Origin: RUG11551 sp045586185
GTDB lineage: Bacteria; Planctomycetota; Planctomycetia; Pirellulales; Thermoguttaceae
NCBI GenBank assembly: GCA_045586185.1
Contig: JAZMZV010000233.1
Span: forward strand, 1-64,000
Reading direction: 5' to 3'
DNA: 64,000 nucleotides
Below, one piece after another: positions 43,087 to 52,158 of the stretch. The notes under the pieces are model-generated. The model did no database searches and was not told the origin of the DNA. It saw only the letters and a list, made by a program, of their open reading frames with translations. How positions within the stretch are numbered: the first letter of the stretch is position 1; every line of letters begins with the position of its first letter. A program made the translations under genes and the position numbers.

Positions 43087-44079
43087 TCAATTTGAAATTC
43101 GGATGGTCTGAAACTCGTCGTTTCTTAAAATGAGCAGTTCGACGGGGTCGGCAACGTCGATGCGTTCCAAGGCGGCTTTTAACGACTTGACGTCTTTGAC
43201 GATGTTTCCGTTGACCATGACAATAAAGTCGTCCGTCGCCAGCCCGGCTTTTGCCGCAGGGCTGTTAGGCTTAACGGAATCTACGTACGAAGGCGTAAGC
43301 GGCAAGACGTCTGGCGTAAGCTGAAATCCGAGTTTATTTGGAGTCCATGCATCTGCGGGCTTGGCGACTTCTTGATTGTCCGCTTTTTGGGTTTTCTTGT
43401 CCAGAATATCCTGAACTGCGGAACTGAGCGCAGACTGCGGCATGGCGAAGTTGATATAAACCGACTGAGTCGTGCTTTTGAGCTGTTTTCCAACCAAGCC
43501 GAGGAACGCGCCGTTGTAGTCGACCAGCGCGCCGCCGGGCGCTCCGGGGTTGTTGGTAATGGCGTCGATAATATAAACTTCGCCTTTATATCCGGCGACA
43601 AAGGCGCCTCGCCGCGCTTCCAACGGCGTAATGGCGGAAACGACGCCGTGCTGAACGCTCATTGGTTCGTTTCCGGTTGCAACGCTGTAGAGGTTTGTAA
43701 CAGCTAAAACCGGACAGCCAACGGCAACGGGGACAGGCGCGGCGGTCAGGTCAAAATAGTCAGGCGTTTGAGCGTCGATTTTCAAAACGGCAAGAGCCAG
43801 TTTCGGATTGACGCCGACCAGTTTCGCGGTGTATTTCTGACCGTCGTTAAGAGTGCAGGTAATCGGGTCTTCGTCAAGGACAGATCCGGTTACGGTAAGG
43901 ATGTGCCCGCTGTTGGAAATGAGAATTCCCGACTGGGCGTCGTCAAATCCCGCCAGCCCGCCAACGCCGTAAATCTTGACGGTTTTAGGCAGAGTTTTTT
44001 CTAACGCCGCTTGTTGAGCCAGCGCTGTTACAGCAAAAAACAGGGAAATCAACAGAGCTAAAGGGTATTTCAGGTTCAT
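43087..44079 (-). CDS. Secreted HtrA/DegP-like protein lacking the catalytic triad, with PDZ domain
   Basis: 330 residues. A signal peptide (to about residue 22) is followed by a trypsin-like fold matching HtrA well: GILISNSGHILT, TLNDGQKYTAKLVGVNPK, then a PDZ domain (about 245-330, PNSPAAKAGLATDDFIVMVNG). The triad is gone: the HtrA His is G65 (TVTGSV in place of TNNHVV), the Asp is A95 (PKLALAVLKI), and the Ser is P181 (NPGAPGGAL in place of NPGNSGGPL). It should not cut proteins; a chaperone, scaffold or regulator role is more likely. Confidence 0.85.
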   Translation of the reverse strand: MNLKYPLALLISLFFAVTALAQQAALEKTLPKTVKIYGVGGLAGFDDAQSGILISNSGHILTVTGSVLDEDPITCTLNDGQKYTAKLVGVNPKLALAVLKIDAQTPDYFDLTAAPVPVAVGCPVLAVTNLYSVATGNEPMSVQHGVVSAITPLEARRGAFVAGYKGEVYIIDAITNNPGAPGGALVDYNGAFLGLVGKQLKSTTQSVYINFAMPQSALSSAVQDILDKKTQKADNQEVAKPADAWTPNKLGFQLTPDVLPLTPSYVDSVKPNSPAAKAGLATDDFIVMVNGNIVKDVKSLKAALERIDVADPVELLILRNDEFQTIRISN

Positions 44080-44097
44080 GAGTGTATAGTTAATGGT

Positions 44098-44886
44098 TTA
44101 AAGGCGCCAAACAGGCGGCTGTTCGGCGGTGGAAGCGAAAACGTCGAGTTCCGGGAAGGTTTGAGCTATTTCTTCAGCTAACGCTTGACAGGCAAATCGT
44201 TCTGTTGCGTAATGCCCGGGCAGAATCAAGTTGACGCCGTTCGCCTGAGCGTCGAGAAACGTGTGGAACATCGTTTCGCCTAAAATCAGGGCGTCTGCAT
44301 GGGCTTTTTTGACGAGGTCAAAAAGCGACCCGGCGGCGCCGCAGGTAACGGCAACAGTGCGAATGACGGCGTCCGGCTTTCCGACGAGGTTGACGTCGCA
44401 GCCGCCAAAGAAATCGCGAACGGTTGCGGCGAAATCCTTAAGTTGAGTCTGTTTGGACAGCTTTCCAATTCGACCGATGCCGATTCCGGTTTGTTCGTCC
44501 AGAACTTGCAGCGCCTGAATCTTTTTCAGTCCAACGCCTTTGGCAATGCGCTGGTTGATTCCATTTGCCGCGGAATCGAAAGCCGTATGCGGCGCGTAAA
44601 TCGCGACGTTATGTTCAATTAAATTGAGCAGCATGGCGCCTTCAGGCGTTTCGTCTGTGAGGCGTTTTATGGCATGAAATAAAATCGGGTGATGGGAAAC
44701 GATTAAATCGACGCGTTTGTCAACGGCTTCCTGAGCGGATTGAGGCGTTACGGTCAAACAGGTCATAACCCGTTTAATCGTCTTGCTGCGCCGCCCGAGC
44801 AGAAGACCGACGTTGTCCCAGTCCTCTGCCAGTTTCAAAGGCGCAAACGGTTCCAAAAACGATTCTATTAATTGAGCTGCGTTCAT
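44098..44886 (-). CDS. Nif3-like dinuclear metal protein
   Basis: 262 residues, the short form without the central insert. Family motifs: EDWDNVGLLLG at the N-terminus, VSHHPILFH (about 64-72) with two metal-binding His, APHTAFD, and GHYATERFA near the C-terminus. These proteins form hexameric rings with two metals per subunit; the biochemical role is not settled (some are annotated as GTP cyclohydrolase type 2). It starts the four-gene cluster and its predicted promoter lies so near that the mRNA may be leaderless. Confidence 0.93.
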   Translation of the reverse strand: MNAAQLIESFLEPFAPLKLAEDWDNVGLLLGRRSKTIKRVMTCLTVTPQSAQEAVDKRVDLIVSHHPILFHAIKRLTDETPEGAMLLNLIEHNVAIYAPHTAFDSAANGINQRIAKGVGLKKIQALQVLDEQTGIGIGRIGKLSKQTQLKDFAATVRDFFGGCDVNLVGKPDAVIRTVAVTCGAAGSLFDLVKKAHADALILGETMFHTFLDAQANGVNLILPGHYATERFACQALAEEIAQTFPELDVFASTAEQPPVWRL

Positions 44887-44894
44887 AATAGAAT

Positions 44895-44922
44895 AGTATA
44901 ATCAATTTAGAATCCCAGACAA
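44895..44922 (-). promoter_or_regulatory. Promoter of the Nif3-kinase cluster, predicted leaderless
   Basis: On the minus strand TTGTCT (44917-44922) and TATACT (44895-44900) are 16 bases apart; the -10 ends 8 bases before the ATG at 44886. No ribosome-binding motif is present. Confidence 0.55.
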
Positions 44923-44937
44923 GAGGACGAAAAAGAA

Positions 44938-45014
44938 AAAGTGGTCAGTTTTCGACATTTAACGGTTAAGAAATGGTTTTTTCTTGACCGAATCGTGTTG
45001 AAACCGACCACTTT
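44938..45014. repeat. 77-base three-part hairpin (element R19)
   Basis: AAAGTGGTC (44938-44946) pairs with GACCACTTT (45006-45014). An inner CGGTTAAGAAA (44963-44973) pairs with TTTCTTGACCG (44980-44990) with one G-U, and a middle stem GTTTTCGACA/TGTTGAAACC pairs partly. It lies after the PDZ gene and before the Nif3 promoter. It may end the PDZ transcript. The GTGGTCAGT arm recalls the TTAGTGG elements. Confidence 0.65.
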
Positions 45015-45047
45015 GGCGATTTTATGAATCTTTACGAATCGAACAGT

Positions 45048-46115
45048 TTATTTGTCGCTGGTTTGAATTTTAAAGTTCAAACGATTTCGGACGTTTTCCG
45101 GGAGCTGGTCAATGCTGTTTTCGTCGACAATGTATTCGTTTCCGTTTTCCTGGATTTTAATAATTGCCGGTTCGTTTCCGTTCTTTTGAACCTGAACGGA
45201 GAAGGAATCGCTTTGAACCTGGGCGTTTGGAGCGTTAAACTGCGGAGGAGGCAGGGTCAAGGCGCCATTCGGGGCAGGCGCTGGAGTTGGGGCTGGGGTT
45301 TGACCAGGAGCAAACGGGATGAACCCAGGCATGCCCTGGCGCATAGCGTTTTCCATGGCTTCCATGCGCTGACGCATGAGATCCATTTGCTGACGCTGAC
45401 GATCCATGAAACGTTGAAGTCTGGGGAATGCGGGGTCGTCCTCGTCTTCGTCCGGATCGTAATTGGGGGCTAAGGGGTCAATAAAAGGTTGATGAGTCGG
45501 GGGAACAGGATTTCCGAACAGAAAACCGTGAGGTTGACGGGGCGCGTCTGCCGGCTGAGCGGTAACGTCTAAAGTCAATTCTTTTCCGTGACGCAATACT
45601 GTAAGCTTTTGAGGTTTTCCAGCGGCGCTTTGAATCTTGGAAGCAAGATCAATAGTATTAGAAATAGCAGCTCCGTCGATAGCGATAATTATGTCATACG
45701 GTTGGACTCCAGCTTTAGCGGCAGGTCCGTTGGGTTTGATCGTCTGAACAAACAGTCCGGAGTTTTCCGGCAGATTGACTTGCGCTCTTACCATAGGCGG
45801 CACCGGAGATGTAATAACGCCCAGGATAAACGGCGTATTGATAGCCGGCGCGGGCTGAGCTTCTTCGATTACTTCTTCGACTGCATCCTCGGTTGCTTCC
45901 TCAACAGCTTCTGACGGTGTAACCGCGGGGGCTCCAGAATCTTCCGGCAAAGCTTCTTGCATTGGCAGAGCGTCGGAATCGTCGACAGCGGACTCGACAG
46001 CCTGAGCGGCGTCTGGGTCAGCGTTTTGTTCTACAATGGACTTAACCTCGTCTGAAAAGACGACGCTGCTGGTAATGAGCGCCAAAATAGCGCATAAACC
46101 AAAAAATTTTTTCAT
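45048..46115 (-). CDS. Secreted PDZ-domain protein
   Basis: 355 residues with a signal peptide ending SSVVFS. An acidic Glu/Ala/Pro-rich linker (about 25-90) leads to one PDZ domain (about 93-190, GLFVQTIKPNGPAAKAGVQPYDIIIAIDG). After that comes a charged, Pro-rich segment and a Gln/Met/Arg-rich coiled-coil stretch (about 230-270, RFMDRQRQQMDLMRQRMEAM). The end is beta-like. AAGGAG precedes the ATG. No protease domain is present, so it may act as an adaptor in the envelope. It neighbours the HtrA-like pseudoprotease cluster. Confidence 0.85.
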   Translation of the reverse strand: MKKFFGLCAILALITSSVVFSDEVKSIVEQNADPDAAQAVESAVDDSDALPMQEALPEDSGAPAVTPSEAVEEATEDAVEEVIEEAQPAPAINTPFILGVITSPVPPMVRAQVNLPENSGLFVQTIKPNGPAAKAGVQPYDIIIAIDGAAISNTIDLASKIQSAAGKPQKLTVLRHGKELTLDVTAQPADAPRQPHGFLFGNPVPPTHQPFIDPLAPNYDPDEDEDDPAFPRLQRFMDRQRQQMDLMRQRMEAMENAMRQGMPGFIPFAPGQTPAPTPAPAPNGALTLPPPQFNAPNAQVQSDSFSVQVQKNGNEPAIIKIQENGNEYIVDENSIDQLPENVRNRLNFKIQTSDK

Positions 46116-46408
46116 GATAATAAAAACTCCTTAAAATTTGTATTGCCTGATTTATTGACGTTCGCTAACGGCGAGGCGCCGTTCCCAAACCGACCTTGTT
46201 GGTGCGAACTCGGAATAAATCGTTTTTTCAAAGGTTAATGCTTAGTACGATAGTTCTTTGAAATTGGTTCGTTTTAAACTCAAAACAGTTTTTTTTCGAA
46301 AACGCGCAAAATCGTCAGGAATCATATCCGAAGTTTACCGAAGGCGTATAATTCAGACGTATGCACGTCCCGATTTTTAACCAGACTTTATCAATTTTTA
46401 TTCCATAT

Positions 46409-47497
46409 ATGAATCGCAGAACATTTATTCTTTCAGCTGGGGCAAACGTTGGAATCGCCGCCATGACCGCCGGACACGGTCGTCTGTTTGCTCAAAATTC
46501 GTCTATTTTAGCGGGAAGACGTCGGTATGACATTGACGGGATGTCGTGTATTTTTCAGCCGGACAGCGTCGTCTTTTTGCGAGACGAGAAACCGATTTTG
46601 ACTTATAGAACAACGTTTTGTGAAAAAGACGGTCAAGATAGAACAAACAATCGGACGGGGCGGGCGCCGATGGTTCCTTTTCCCTGCTTTACCCGGCTTT
46701 CCTCGCCAACGTCTTTGCTGCCGTTATCTCCTTTGAGAATATCTGCTGCTGCGGCGTTTGTTTGCGATAACGTCAATGGCGTGAATTATACGGTAAAAAA
46801 TTCTAAAAAAAACGGTCTTCCCTGTGGACAAATACGTTCAAATGGATTAAAATGGAAAGGGATGTCGGAAATCGGCTCTGACGGAGCGTTAACCAGCCAT
46901 TCTTCGTGGAACCTTGGAATTCAAGGCGTTTTTGACGACGAATGTAAATGGGTCGATCCAGAGGGTCGAGTTCAGATGACTGATACGCGCCGATTCCGAG
47001 TGGCGTTCTATGACAACAGCCGATATGGCGTTTATGTTACAATCGACTGGTACGCCGTAGAGGACGTTGTGATAACGGCAAATCCAAACTGCCTTTTTGG
47101 GGTGCAGACGTCCGCGCCGCTTGCGAAAGCAGAAGGTGGAATGATGATGAATTCCAACGGCGTCTGCGGGGCGTCAGAGATTTACGGCCGCCGCGCCAAT
47201 TGGGTAACTTGTTGGGGACGGCTCAAGGCGGCAAATCCGTCGGCGTTTCCTGACGATAACCTTGATTTGCTGGAAGGCGTTGCGCTGATGTCGCACCCGT
47301 CCAACCCGTGGGGCGTAAGTCCTTGGAATACAACCCCTTTTGGATACATGTCGCCAACGCATATCCCTTTTTTATCCAAACCGTGGTCAGTACGCGCCGG
47401 AGAAGGGGTCCGATTGCGATATTTGATACTCGCCTATACGGGCGATCCAGACGACGGAGCAGTTGACGAAATTTACCGAAGTTATTGCAGTTCATAA
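46409..47497 (+). CDS. Tat-exported DUF6807 (PmoA-like) protein
   Basis: 362 residues from the ATG at 46409, preferred over an in-frame ATG at 46361 because it begins MNRRTFILSAGANVG, a twin-arginine signal. The body (about 35-362) resembles the DUF6807/PmoA-like family: RFRVAFYDNSRYGVYVTIDW, GGMMMNSNGVCG and MSHPSNPWGVSPWNTTPFGYMSP. Despite the PmoA label of such families, this is not methane monooxygenase; planctomycete members are often found in sugar-degradation settings. Function is unresolved. The upstream region has no clear promoter boxes. Confidence 0.75.
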   Translation: MNRRTFILSAGANVGIAAMTAGHGRLFAQNSSILAGRRRYDIDGMSCIFQPDSVVFLRDEKPILTYRTTFCEKDGQDRTNNRTGRAPMVPFPCFTRLSSPTSLLPLSPLRISAAAAFVCDNVNGVNYTVKNSKKNGLPCGQIRSNGLKWKGMSEIGSDGALTSHSSWNLGIQGVFDDECKWVDPEGRVQMTDTRRFRVAFYDNSRYGVYVTIDWYAVEDVVITANPNCLFGVQTSAPLAKAEGGMMMNSNGVCGASEIYGRRANWVTCWGRLKAANPSAFPDDNLDLLEGVALMSHPSNPWGVSPWNTTPFGYMSPTHIPFLSKPWSVRAGEGVRLRYLILAYTGDPDDGAVDEIYRSYCSS

Positions 47498-47591
47498 TTA
47501 GGGAATAGGAAATAGGGAATAGTTATTCGCCTGCGGCGAATTTAAATACAGTCCCCTACTCCCCATTCCCTACTCCCCACTCCCTATTCCA
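47498..47591. repeat. Heptamer inverted repeat (element R9)
   Basis: Left units GGGAATA, GGAAATA, GGGAATA; core TTCGCCTGCGGCGAA (47526-47540); right units CCCCTACT, CCCCATT, CCCTACT, CCCCACT, CCCTATT. It fills the gap between the DUF6807 and DUF58 genes. Core and flanks (to TTTAAA) match the element at 30.0 kb. Confidence 0.85.
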
Positions 47592-47595
47592 TACC

Positions 47596-48528
47596 ATGAA
47601 AGATTTCCTTTCCCGAATCCCTTTGTTTGATGAACGTTTTGAACGCCAAATGCGTTTGTGCGCTAAAATAGCGGAGTCTGTTTATGCGTCCTGCGCGCCC
47701 TCGGCGGACAAAAGCGGAGACATTCTTTATCAGCCGCCGCATCGCAACCTGGCAGGGGGGACGGAAATTACGGGCTATCGAGATTATTCGCCCGGAGACG
47801 ACCTCCATTCCGTAGACTGGGGATACTGCGCTCGCATGGACGAACTGCTGGTTCGAGAGTACAAATCTTCCGCCCGTCAGTATTGTCATATTCTCGTTGA
47901 CCGGTCAGAAAGCATGCGGCTGGTTCCGCCGCGCGCTGTAACGTCCAAGCTGGACACAGCAACGCGCCTGGCGGCGATTCTGGCTTTTGTCGCGGTGCGA
48001 AGAAACAATCAGGTGAACGTTTATACGTACGACGACCAGCTTCAGCCGGCTCAATACGCCATCGGCGCAGAGGGCGACATCGGCTATGCGCTTCAATTTT
48101 TCCGCAACGCATCGGAAACAGAGTCCAAAAAAGCGACGTCGTTCCTCAAGGCGGCGCAAAAGCTCGTTCAGGTTGACTCTCACAAAGGCGCGGTTTTGAT
48201 TCTGACCGACATGTACGACGACTCTTTCCCTCAAGGGCTGTCGTTACTGCAGCAGGCGGGATACTCGCCCCGGGTTTTACGCCTGTATTCAGACTTCGAA
48301 CGCGGCGTTGGCCTGTATGGCGACATTACCGTCGTCGACGCCGAAACCGGTCGAAGCTGGAATCTGACAATTACCGAAGCCCAGCTGAAGTATTTTCAGA
48401 AGAAATTCAACGAGAATACAGAACGAATCAAAAAATGGAGCCTTCGCTACGGCGCGAAATTCCAGAACGTTTACTGCGATCAGCCCGCGACGCAAGCGTG
48501 CCTGGAAGCTCTGGGGCTGCGAAAATAA
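47596..48528 (+). CDS. Second DUF58 / vWA-like protein
   Basis: 310 residues, no signal peptide or membrane segment. GGTEITGYRDYSPGDDLHSVDWGYCAR is the DUF58 signature, and DRSESM near 99-104 starts the vWA-type metal site. It is distantly related to the DUF58 protein at 20435-21325. As there, no MoxR ATPase or partner vWA gene is adjacent. Function unknown. A repeat element lies directly upstream, so the translation signals are unclear. Confidence 0.88.
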   Translation: MKDFLSRIPLFDERFERQMRLCAKIAESVYASCAPSADKSGDILYQPPHRNLAGGTEITGYRDYSPGDDLHSVDWGYCARMDELLVREYKSSARQYCHILVDRSESMRLVPPRAVTSKLDTATRLAAILAFVAVRRNNQVNVYTYDDQLQPAQYAIGAEGDIGYALQFFRNASETESKKATSFLKAAQKLVQVDSHKGAVLILTDMYDDSFPQGLSLLQQAGYSPRVLRLYSDFERGVGLYGDITVVDAETGRSWNLTITEAQLKYFQKKFNENTERIKKWSLRYGAKFQNVYCDQPATQACLEALGLRK

Positions 48529-48541
48529 GAACAATAAAACA

Positions 48542-48588
48542 AAAACAGGGAAGAGTTTAACGTCCCAAAAGACGTTGTCTTCCCTGTT
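48542..48588. terminator. Bidirectional terminator
   Basis: AACAGGGAAGA and TCTTCCCTGTT pair, with an inner AACGTC/GACGTT stem. An A run on the left gives a T run for the minus strand. It separates the convergent DUF58 and lipoprotein genes. Confidence 0.85.
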
Positions 48589-48609
48589 TCCTGTTTTCTC
48601 AGCGCGTTA

Positions 48610-50760
48610 TCAGTTGCTCGATCGAACGCGAATAGACATGACCTGAATCGGTCCCTTGGGCGGTTCTTTCAAGTCTTCTTTTGACTGGCCGGCAACCGGG
48701 ATGCGGATGTCGAACGATTCCGTGCAGTCGGGAGTGGTGTATTCAAACCAGAGCGCGCCCATATCGGAAGAACGCGGCGCATTGAAGCGTTGTTTTGCCA
48801 ACGCGTCTTTGTACTTGAGCTTTGTACCAATCGTAAACGCGGGAACGTCCCATTGGAATTGGACGTAATGGACTTCAACCGGGTCGATTTGAATTCCCTG
48901 AATTTCTTTTGTTTTTTCGTTCGGCAGAATCATGTGATACTCGCACAAAACGTGGGCGTCTTCCGGAATATTGAAGGGCGTACGCGCCTTGTACTGGTCG
49001 ACGTTGACGTCAAGCGTTTTTTGCACCGCGGCGCCAAGATTGCAGCGTTCCATCTGCAATTTAACCGCTTGACGTACAAATTCCATCCAGGAGCTTTGAA
49101 GCTCTATTTGCCGTTGTTTAACTCTGTAGGCGTTAGAATTTCGGACAGAAACCGACGGTTTCTTTTGCTGCGCTGGCGGGAGAACGTTGCGCTTGACTTT
49201 TTTCAGCTCCAGGAGCACTCCAAAGTCGGTTGGCATGTATCCCATGAGCGGCATTTTATCAATCTTGAGCGGGCCTTCCTGATAGGCTGTCGTGAAGAAG
49301 TCGTCCCAGTATTGTCTGTAACCTTGCAGCGGCAGAGCCATGAGGAATCGGGCGGCAGCGTCCGTATCCCGGTTTTTGAATTCCGAGGTCTTTTCCCACG
49401 ACTGCTTTTGACGCGTAATAAAGTCGTTTTGCCAAACAACGTTGAGAATCATGGTAGCGTATTCCGGCTGGAACGCCATCATTTTGAACGAGTCTGTAAT
49501 TTGAGTGTCGACATACGGTTCAATTCTCTGCGAAGTTCCTTTCTTTTGAGACGGCTGTTGTGGAGCGGGCTGATCGGAGTCGGCTTCTTCGGCGTTGTCG
49601 CTATTGGCGTTTTCGCTATCGGCGTTTTCAGCGCTGGGCGCGGCGTAAGGGTCTGCGTTTTGAGCGTCGTCTAACGGGCGAGCTGACAAGGCGTTGATAA
49701 CGTCTATCTGCATTGGTTTTCCTACCAAAGACGCCTGATTGGTGATCGAGGCAAAGGCGCCGGCTGAGCAGTTAAGGAAATAGCGTTCCACTTTCTCGCG
49801 GTCGTTCGGGTTGAGAAGGTTGGGCGCCATGTATAATTTTTGCATGCAGCGAATGTTGCCTACCAGCGGCAAAATCAGGTATGGAGTTGCCAAAGAGCGC
49901 AGTTCGACGTCTTCTGGATGCGCCAGAATGTAGTCTGTAACGCGTTCGCGAAATTCCGGATCGGCGTTCTTTTTCATCCAGTCGACAGCCATCGTTCGAA
50001 CTTGCGTTGTAGTAATTCGACGTCTTCCTTTGTCGTCGTTAAGCGGAACGACGGGCGTAAGGAAGACTTTGGGCTGAGTAATCATCTGGAAGATCAAATC
50101 GAGGTTGTTGGTTCGCGGATGAGCGAGAATCGTCTGGACGACGTTTTTTTCAATATCGGAATCGTCGTCAAGCGTTTGGCGGCGCTGAACGATGTCAACC
50201 ATCAGCTTCCAGGCGGCGTCGTCTCCATTTTGGCCTAAAATCTCGATAATCGCGGCGATAGTTCGAGAATTGAGCTTGGGGATGCGCTTGATTTTTTCTT
50301 CCTCCGCTTTGATTCTGTTTTTATAATCTCGCTCCAGTTTGGTAATTTCGCTGCGTTCCATGTCTTCGGTAATAACCGGCTTTGGAATTTCCGGCATTTC
50401 TGGAATGGGCAGAGGAGTGAGAATGTAACGGAGAATCTCTACCGCGCTGGCGGCTGACGGCTCGTTTTCAAACGGAGCGCCCAGCAGAGCGCAAGCTTCG
50501 TCAAGACGGTCGTCGCCCTCTTCTCTAGCGCGATAAAAGTCTTTGCTTCCCCATTGTGTTAAATCATGAGGCAGCGGCGGCTTGGCGGGAGCGGCGGGCG
50601 TATCGTCCTTAACGGGTTGGGGAGGTTCTTGTCTTTTGGGCTTCTTTTTAGAAGCGGAAGGTTTCTTTTTGGGTTCCTCTTTGGATTTACAGGAAAGTCC
50701 GCTAAAGCAGACGCCTGCCGCCAGCAAGAGGATAAGTAAAAATCGAATGACGTTTTTCAT
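48610..50760 (-). CDS. Large lipoprotein of unknown function
   Basis: 716 residues. The lipobox is SGLSC with the Cys at residue 24, followed by a Lys/Pro-rich stretch (about 27-60). The body is helical (about 85-350, HEAT-like in feel: NSRTIAAIIEILGQNGDDAAW), broken by an Asn/Asp/Glu-rich low-complexity segment (about 370-400). The C-terminal third (about 560-716) is beta-rich. No domain is recognised. The TTGACA at about the right strand just upstream is too close to the ATG to be a useful -35. It is likely a planctomycete-specific envelope protein. Confidence 0.75.
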   Translation of the reverse strand: MKNVIRFLLILLLAAGVCFSGLSCKSKEEPKKKPSASKKKPKRQEPPQPVKDDTPAAPAKPPLPHDLTQWGSKDFYRAREEGDDRLDEACALLGAPFENEPSAASAVEILRYILTPLPIPEMPEIPKPVITEDMERSEITKLERDYKNRIKAEEEKIKRIPKLNSRTIAAIIEILGQNGDDAAWKLMVDIVQRRQTLDDDSDIEKNVVQTILAHPRTNNLDLIFQMITQPKVFLTPVVPLNDDKGRRRITTTQVRTMAVDWMKKNADPEFRERVTDYILAHPEDVELRSLATPYLILPLVGNIRCMQKLYMAPNLLNPNDREKVERYFLNCSAGAFASITNQASLVGKPMQIDVINALSARPLDDAQNADPYAAPSAENADSENANSDNAEEADSDQPAPQQPSQKKGTSQRIEPYVDTQITDSFKMMAFQPEYATMILNVVWQNDFITRQKQSWEKTSEFKNRDTDAAARFLMALPLQGYRQYWDDFFTTAYQEGPLKIDKMPLMGYMPTDFGVLLELKKVKRNVLPPAQQKKPSVSVRNSNAYRVKQRQIELQSSWMEFVRQAVKLQMERCNLGAAVQKTLDVNVDQYKARTPFNIPEDAHVLCEYHMILPNEKTKEIQGIQIDPVEVHYVQFQWDVPAFTIGTKLKYKDALAKQRFNAPRSSDMGALWFEYTTPDCTESFDIRIPVAGQSKEDLKEPPKGPIQVMSIRVRSSN

Positions 50761-51095
50761 GGTACTGTATGGTTGTCAAAAGGTACGAAATATAAATAAT
50801 CTGGCAATCCAAGAGGAAGCGCGCTGAGTAAAAACCTGATTGTTCAAAGGTTATGAGTTCCGAGAACGACAGACGCTCAGAACTGGAAACTTTGAAATCA
50901 TGGCGGGCGCCGTTTCCTATACCTATAATAGCATATTATAACATTATTCTAGTAAAAAATCCAGAGTTGTACAGCAGAAAAAGCAAAAAAATAATAATAT
51001 CTTAAAAAATGGACGGTGTAAATTCATTATTTTTGGAAAATTTCTGCCTTTCCCCCGTTGACGAATTCCATTTTTCGTCGTAAATTATTATAATA
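50761..51095. other. Intergenic region between lipoprotein gene and hisF
   Basis: A divergent upstream region, AT-rich in its middle part, with no gene and no clear promoter boxes. Its right edge passes into the composite repeat at 51096-51236. Confidence 0.45.
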
Positions 51096-51236
51096 AGGGA
51101 ATAGGGAATTGGAAATAGGGATAGATTTTAGTGGTAAGTGGTTAGTTTTTAGTGGTTAGTACGCAATCGCTCATCTAACTTACCAGTTACCACTTAATTC
51201 CCCACTCCCTATTCCCCACTCCCTACTCCCTAACAT
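51096..51236. repeat. Composite heptamer inverted repeat before hisF (element R10)
   Basis: Outer arms are of the GGGAATA/TATTCCC type; inner arms are of the TTAGTGG/CCACTTA type; the core is ACGCAATCGCTC. It looks like one element nested within another. It ends 7 bases before the hisF start. Confidence 0.85.
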
Positions 51237-51243
51237 AACCACA

Positions 51244-52014
51244 ATGCCATTAACAATAAGAGTAATTCCGTGTCTTGACGTCAATGCAGGGCGCGTTGTT
51301 AAGGGAACGCATTTTGTCAACCTGCGCGACGCTGGCGACCCGGTCGAGGTCGCCAAAAAATACGAACAGGACGGCGCGGACGAACTGATGTTCCTTGACA
51401 TCACCGCCAGCAGCGACAATCGCAGCATTATGCTGGACGTTGTTCGCCGCACGGCGGAAGAGTGCTTTATGCCCCTGTGCGTTGGCGGCGGGATTCGGAC
51501 GCTGGACGACATCCGTCAATTGCTCAAGGCGGGATGCGATAAAGTATCGCTCAATTCCATCGCCTGTAAAAATCCGGAATTTATTCGTCAGGCGGCGCAG
51601 CGGTTTGGGTCGCAGTGCATTGTCGTCAATATAGATCCCAAACGCGTTGTAAAAGACGGCAAAGAGTTTTGGGAAGTTTATATCAACGGCGGTCGAACGT
51701 CAACAGGGCTTCAGGCGGTTGAATGGGCGCGAAGGGTTGAACAACTCGGCGCCGGAGAAATTACCTTGACCTCAATGGACGCCGACGGGACGCGCACCGG
51801 GTACGACCTGGAAATAACCCGGGCGGTTCGAGACGCCGTTCGAATCCCGATTATCGCCAGCGGCGGCGCCGGATGCCCGCAGCACATGGCAGACGCCGTC
51901 AAACAAGCCCGCGTCGACGCCGTGTTGGCTGCCGGAATGTTCCATTTTGGTCAGTATACAATTAAAGAAACAAAACAGTATTTACAGGAACAAGGCGTTC
52001 CAGTCAGAATATAG
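51244..52014 (+). CDS. hisF: Imidazole glycerol phosphate synthase cyclase subunit
   Basis: 256 residues, the family's usual length. With HisH it closes the imidazole ring in histidine synthesis and yields AICAR. A (beta-alpha)8 barrel with VIPCLDVNAGRVVKG at the N-terminus holding the catalytic D11, and VVNIDPKRV near 128-136 holding the second catalytic Asp. No other his gene is in the window, so the pathway is scattered. It lies between two composite repeat elements and has no Shine-Dalgarno motif. Confidence 0.96.
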   Translation: MPLTIRVIPCLDVNAGRVVKGTHFVNLRDAGDPVEVAKKYEQDGADELMFLDITASSDNRSIMLDVVRRTAEECFMPLCVGGGIRTLDDIRQLLKAGCDKVSLNSIACKNPEFIRQAAQRFGSQCIVVNIDPKRVVKDGKEFWEVYINGGRTSTGLQAVEWARRVEQLGAGEITLTSMDADGTRTGYDLEITRAVRDAVRIPIIASGGAGCPQHMADAVKQARVDAVLAAGMFHFGQYTIKETKQYLQEQGVPVRI

Positions 52015-52140
52015 GTTATAGGGAATGGGGAATAGATTTTAGTGGTTAGTTTTTAGTGGTTAGTGCGCAAGCGCTCATCTAACTTACCATTTACAACTTA
52101 CCACTTAATTTCCTACACCCTGTCCCTTACTCATCACTCA
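52015..52140. repeat. Composite heptamer inverted repeat after hisF (element R11)
   Basis: Arms GGGAATGGGGAATAG and TTAGTGGTTAG on the left; core GTGCGCAAGCGC; right units of CTTACCATT and CCACTTA type, then decayed C-rich units. It is closely related to the element on the other side of hisF. Confidence 0.8.
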
Positions 52141-52158
52141 TAACTTTATCCAACAACC

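Noticed and set aside
46409..47497. Methane monooxygenase subunit suggested by the PmoA-like family name
   Set aside because: The protein is Tat-exported and soluble, without the membrane helices or metal ligands of particulate methane monooxygenase; the label is historical.
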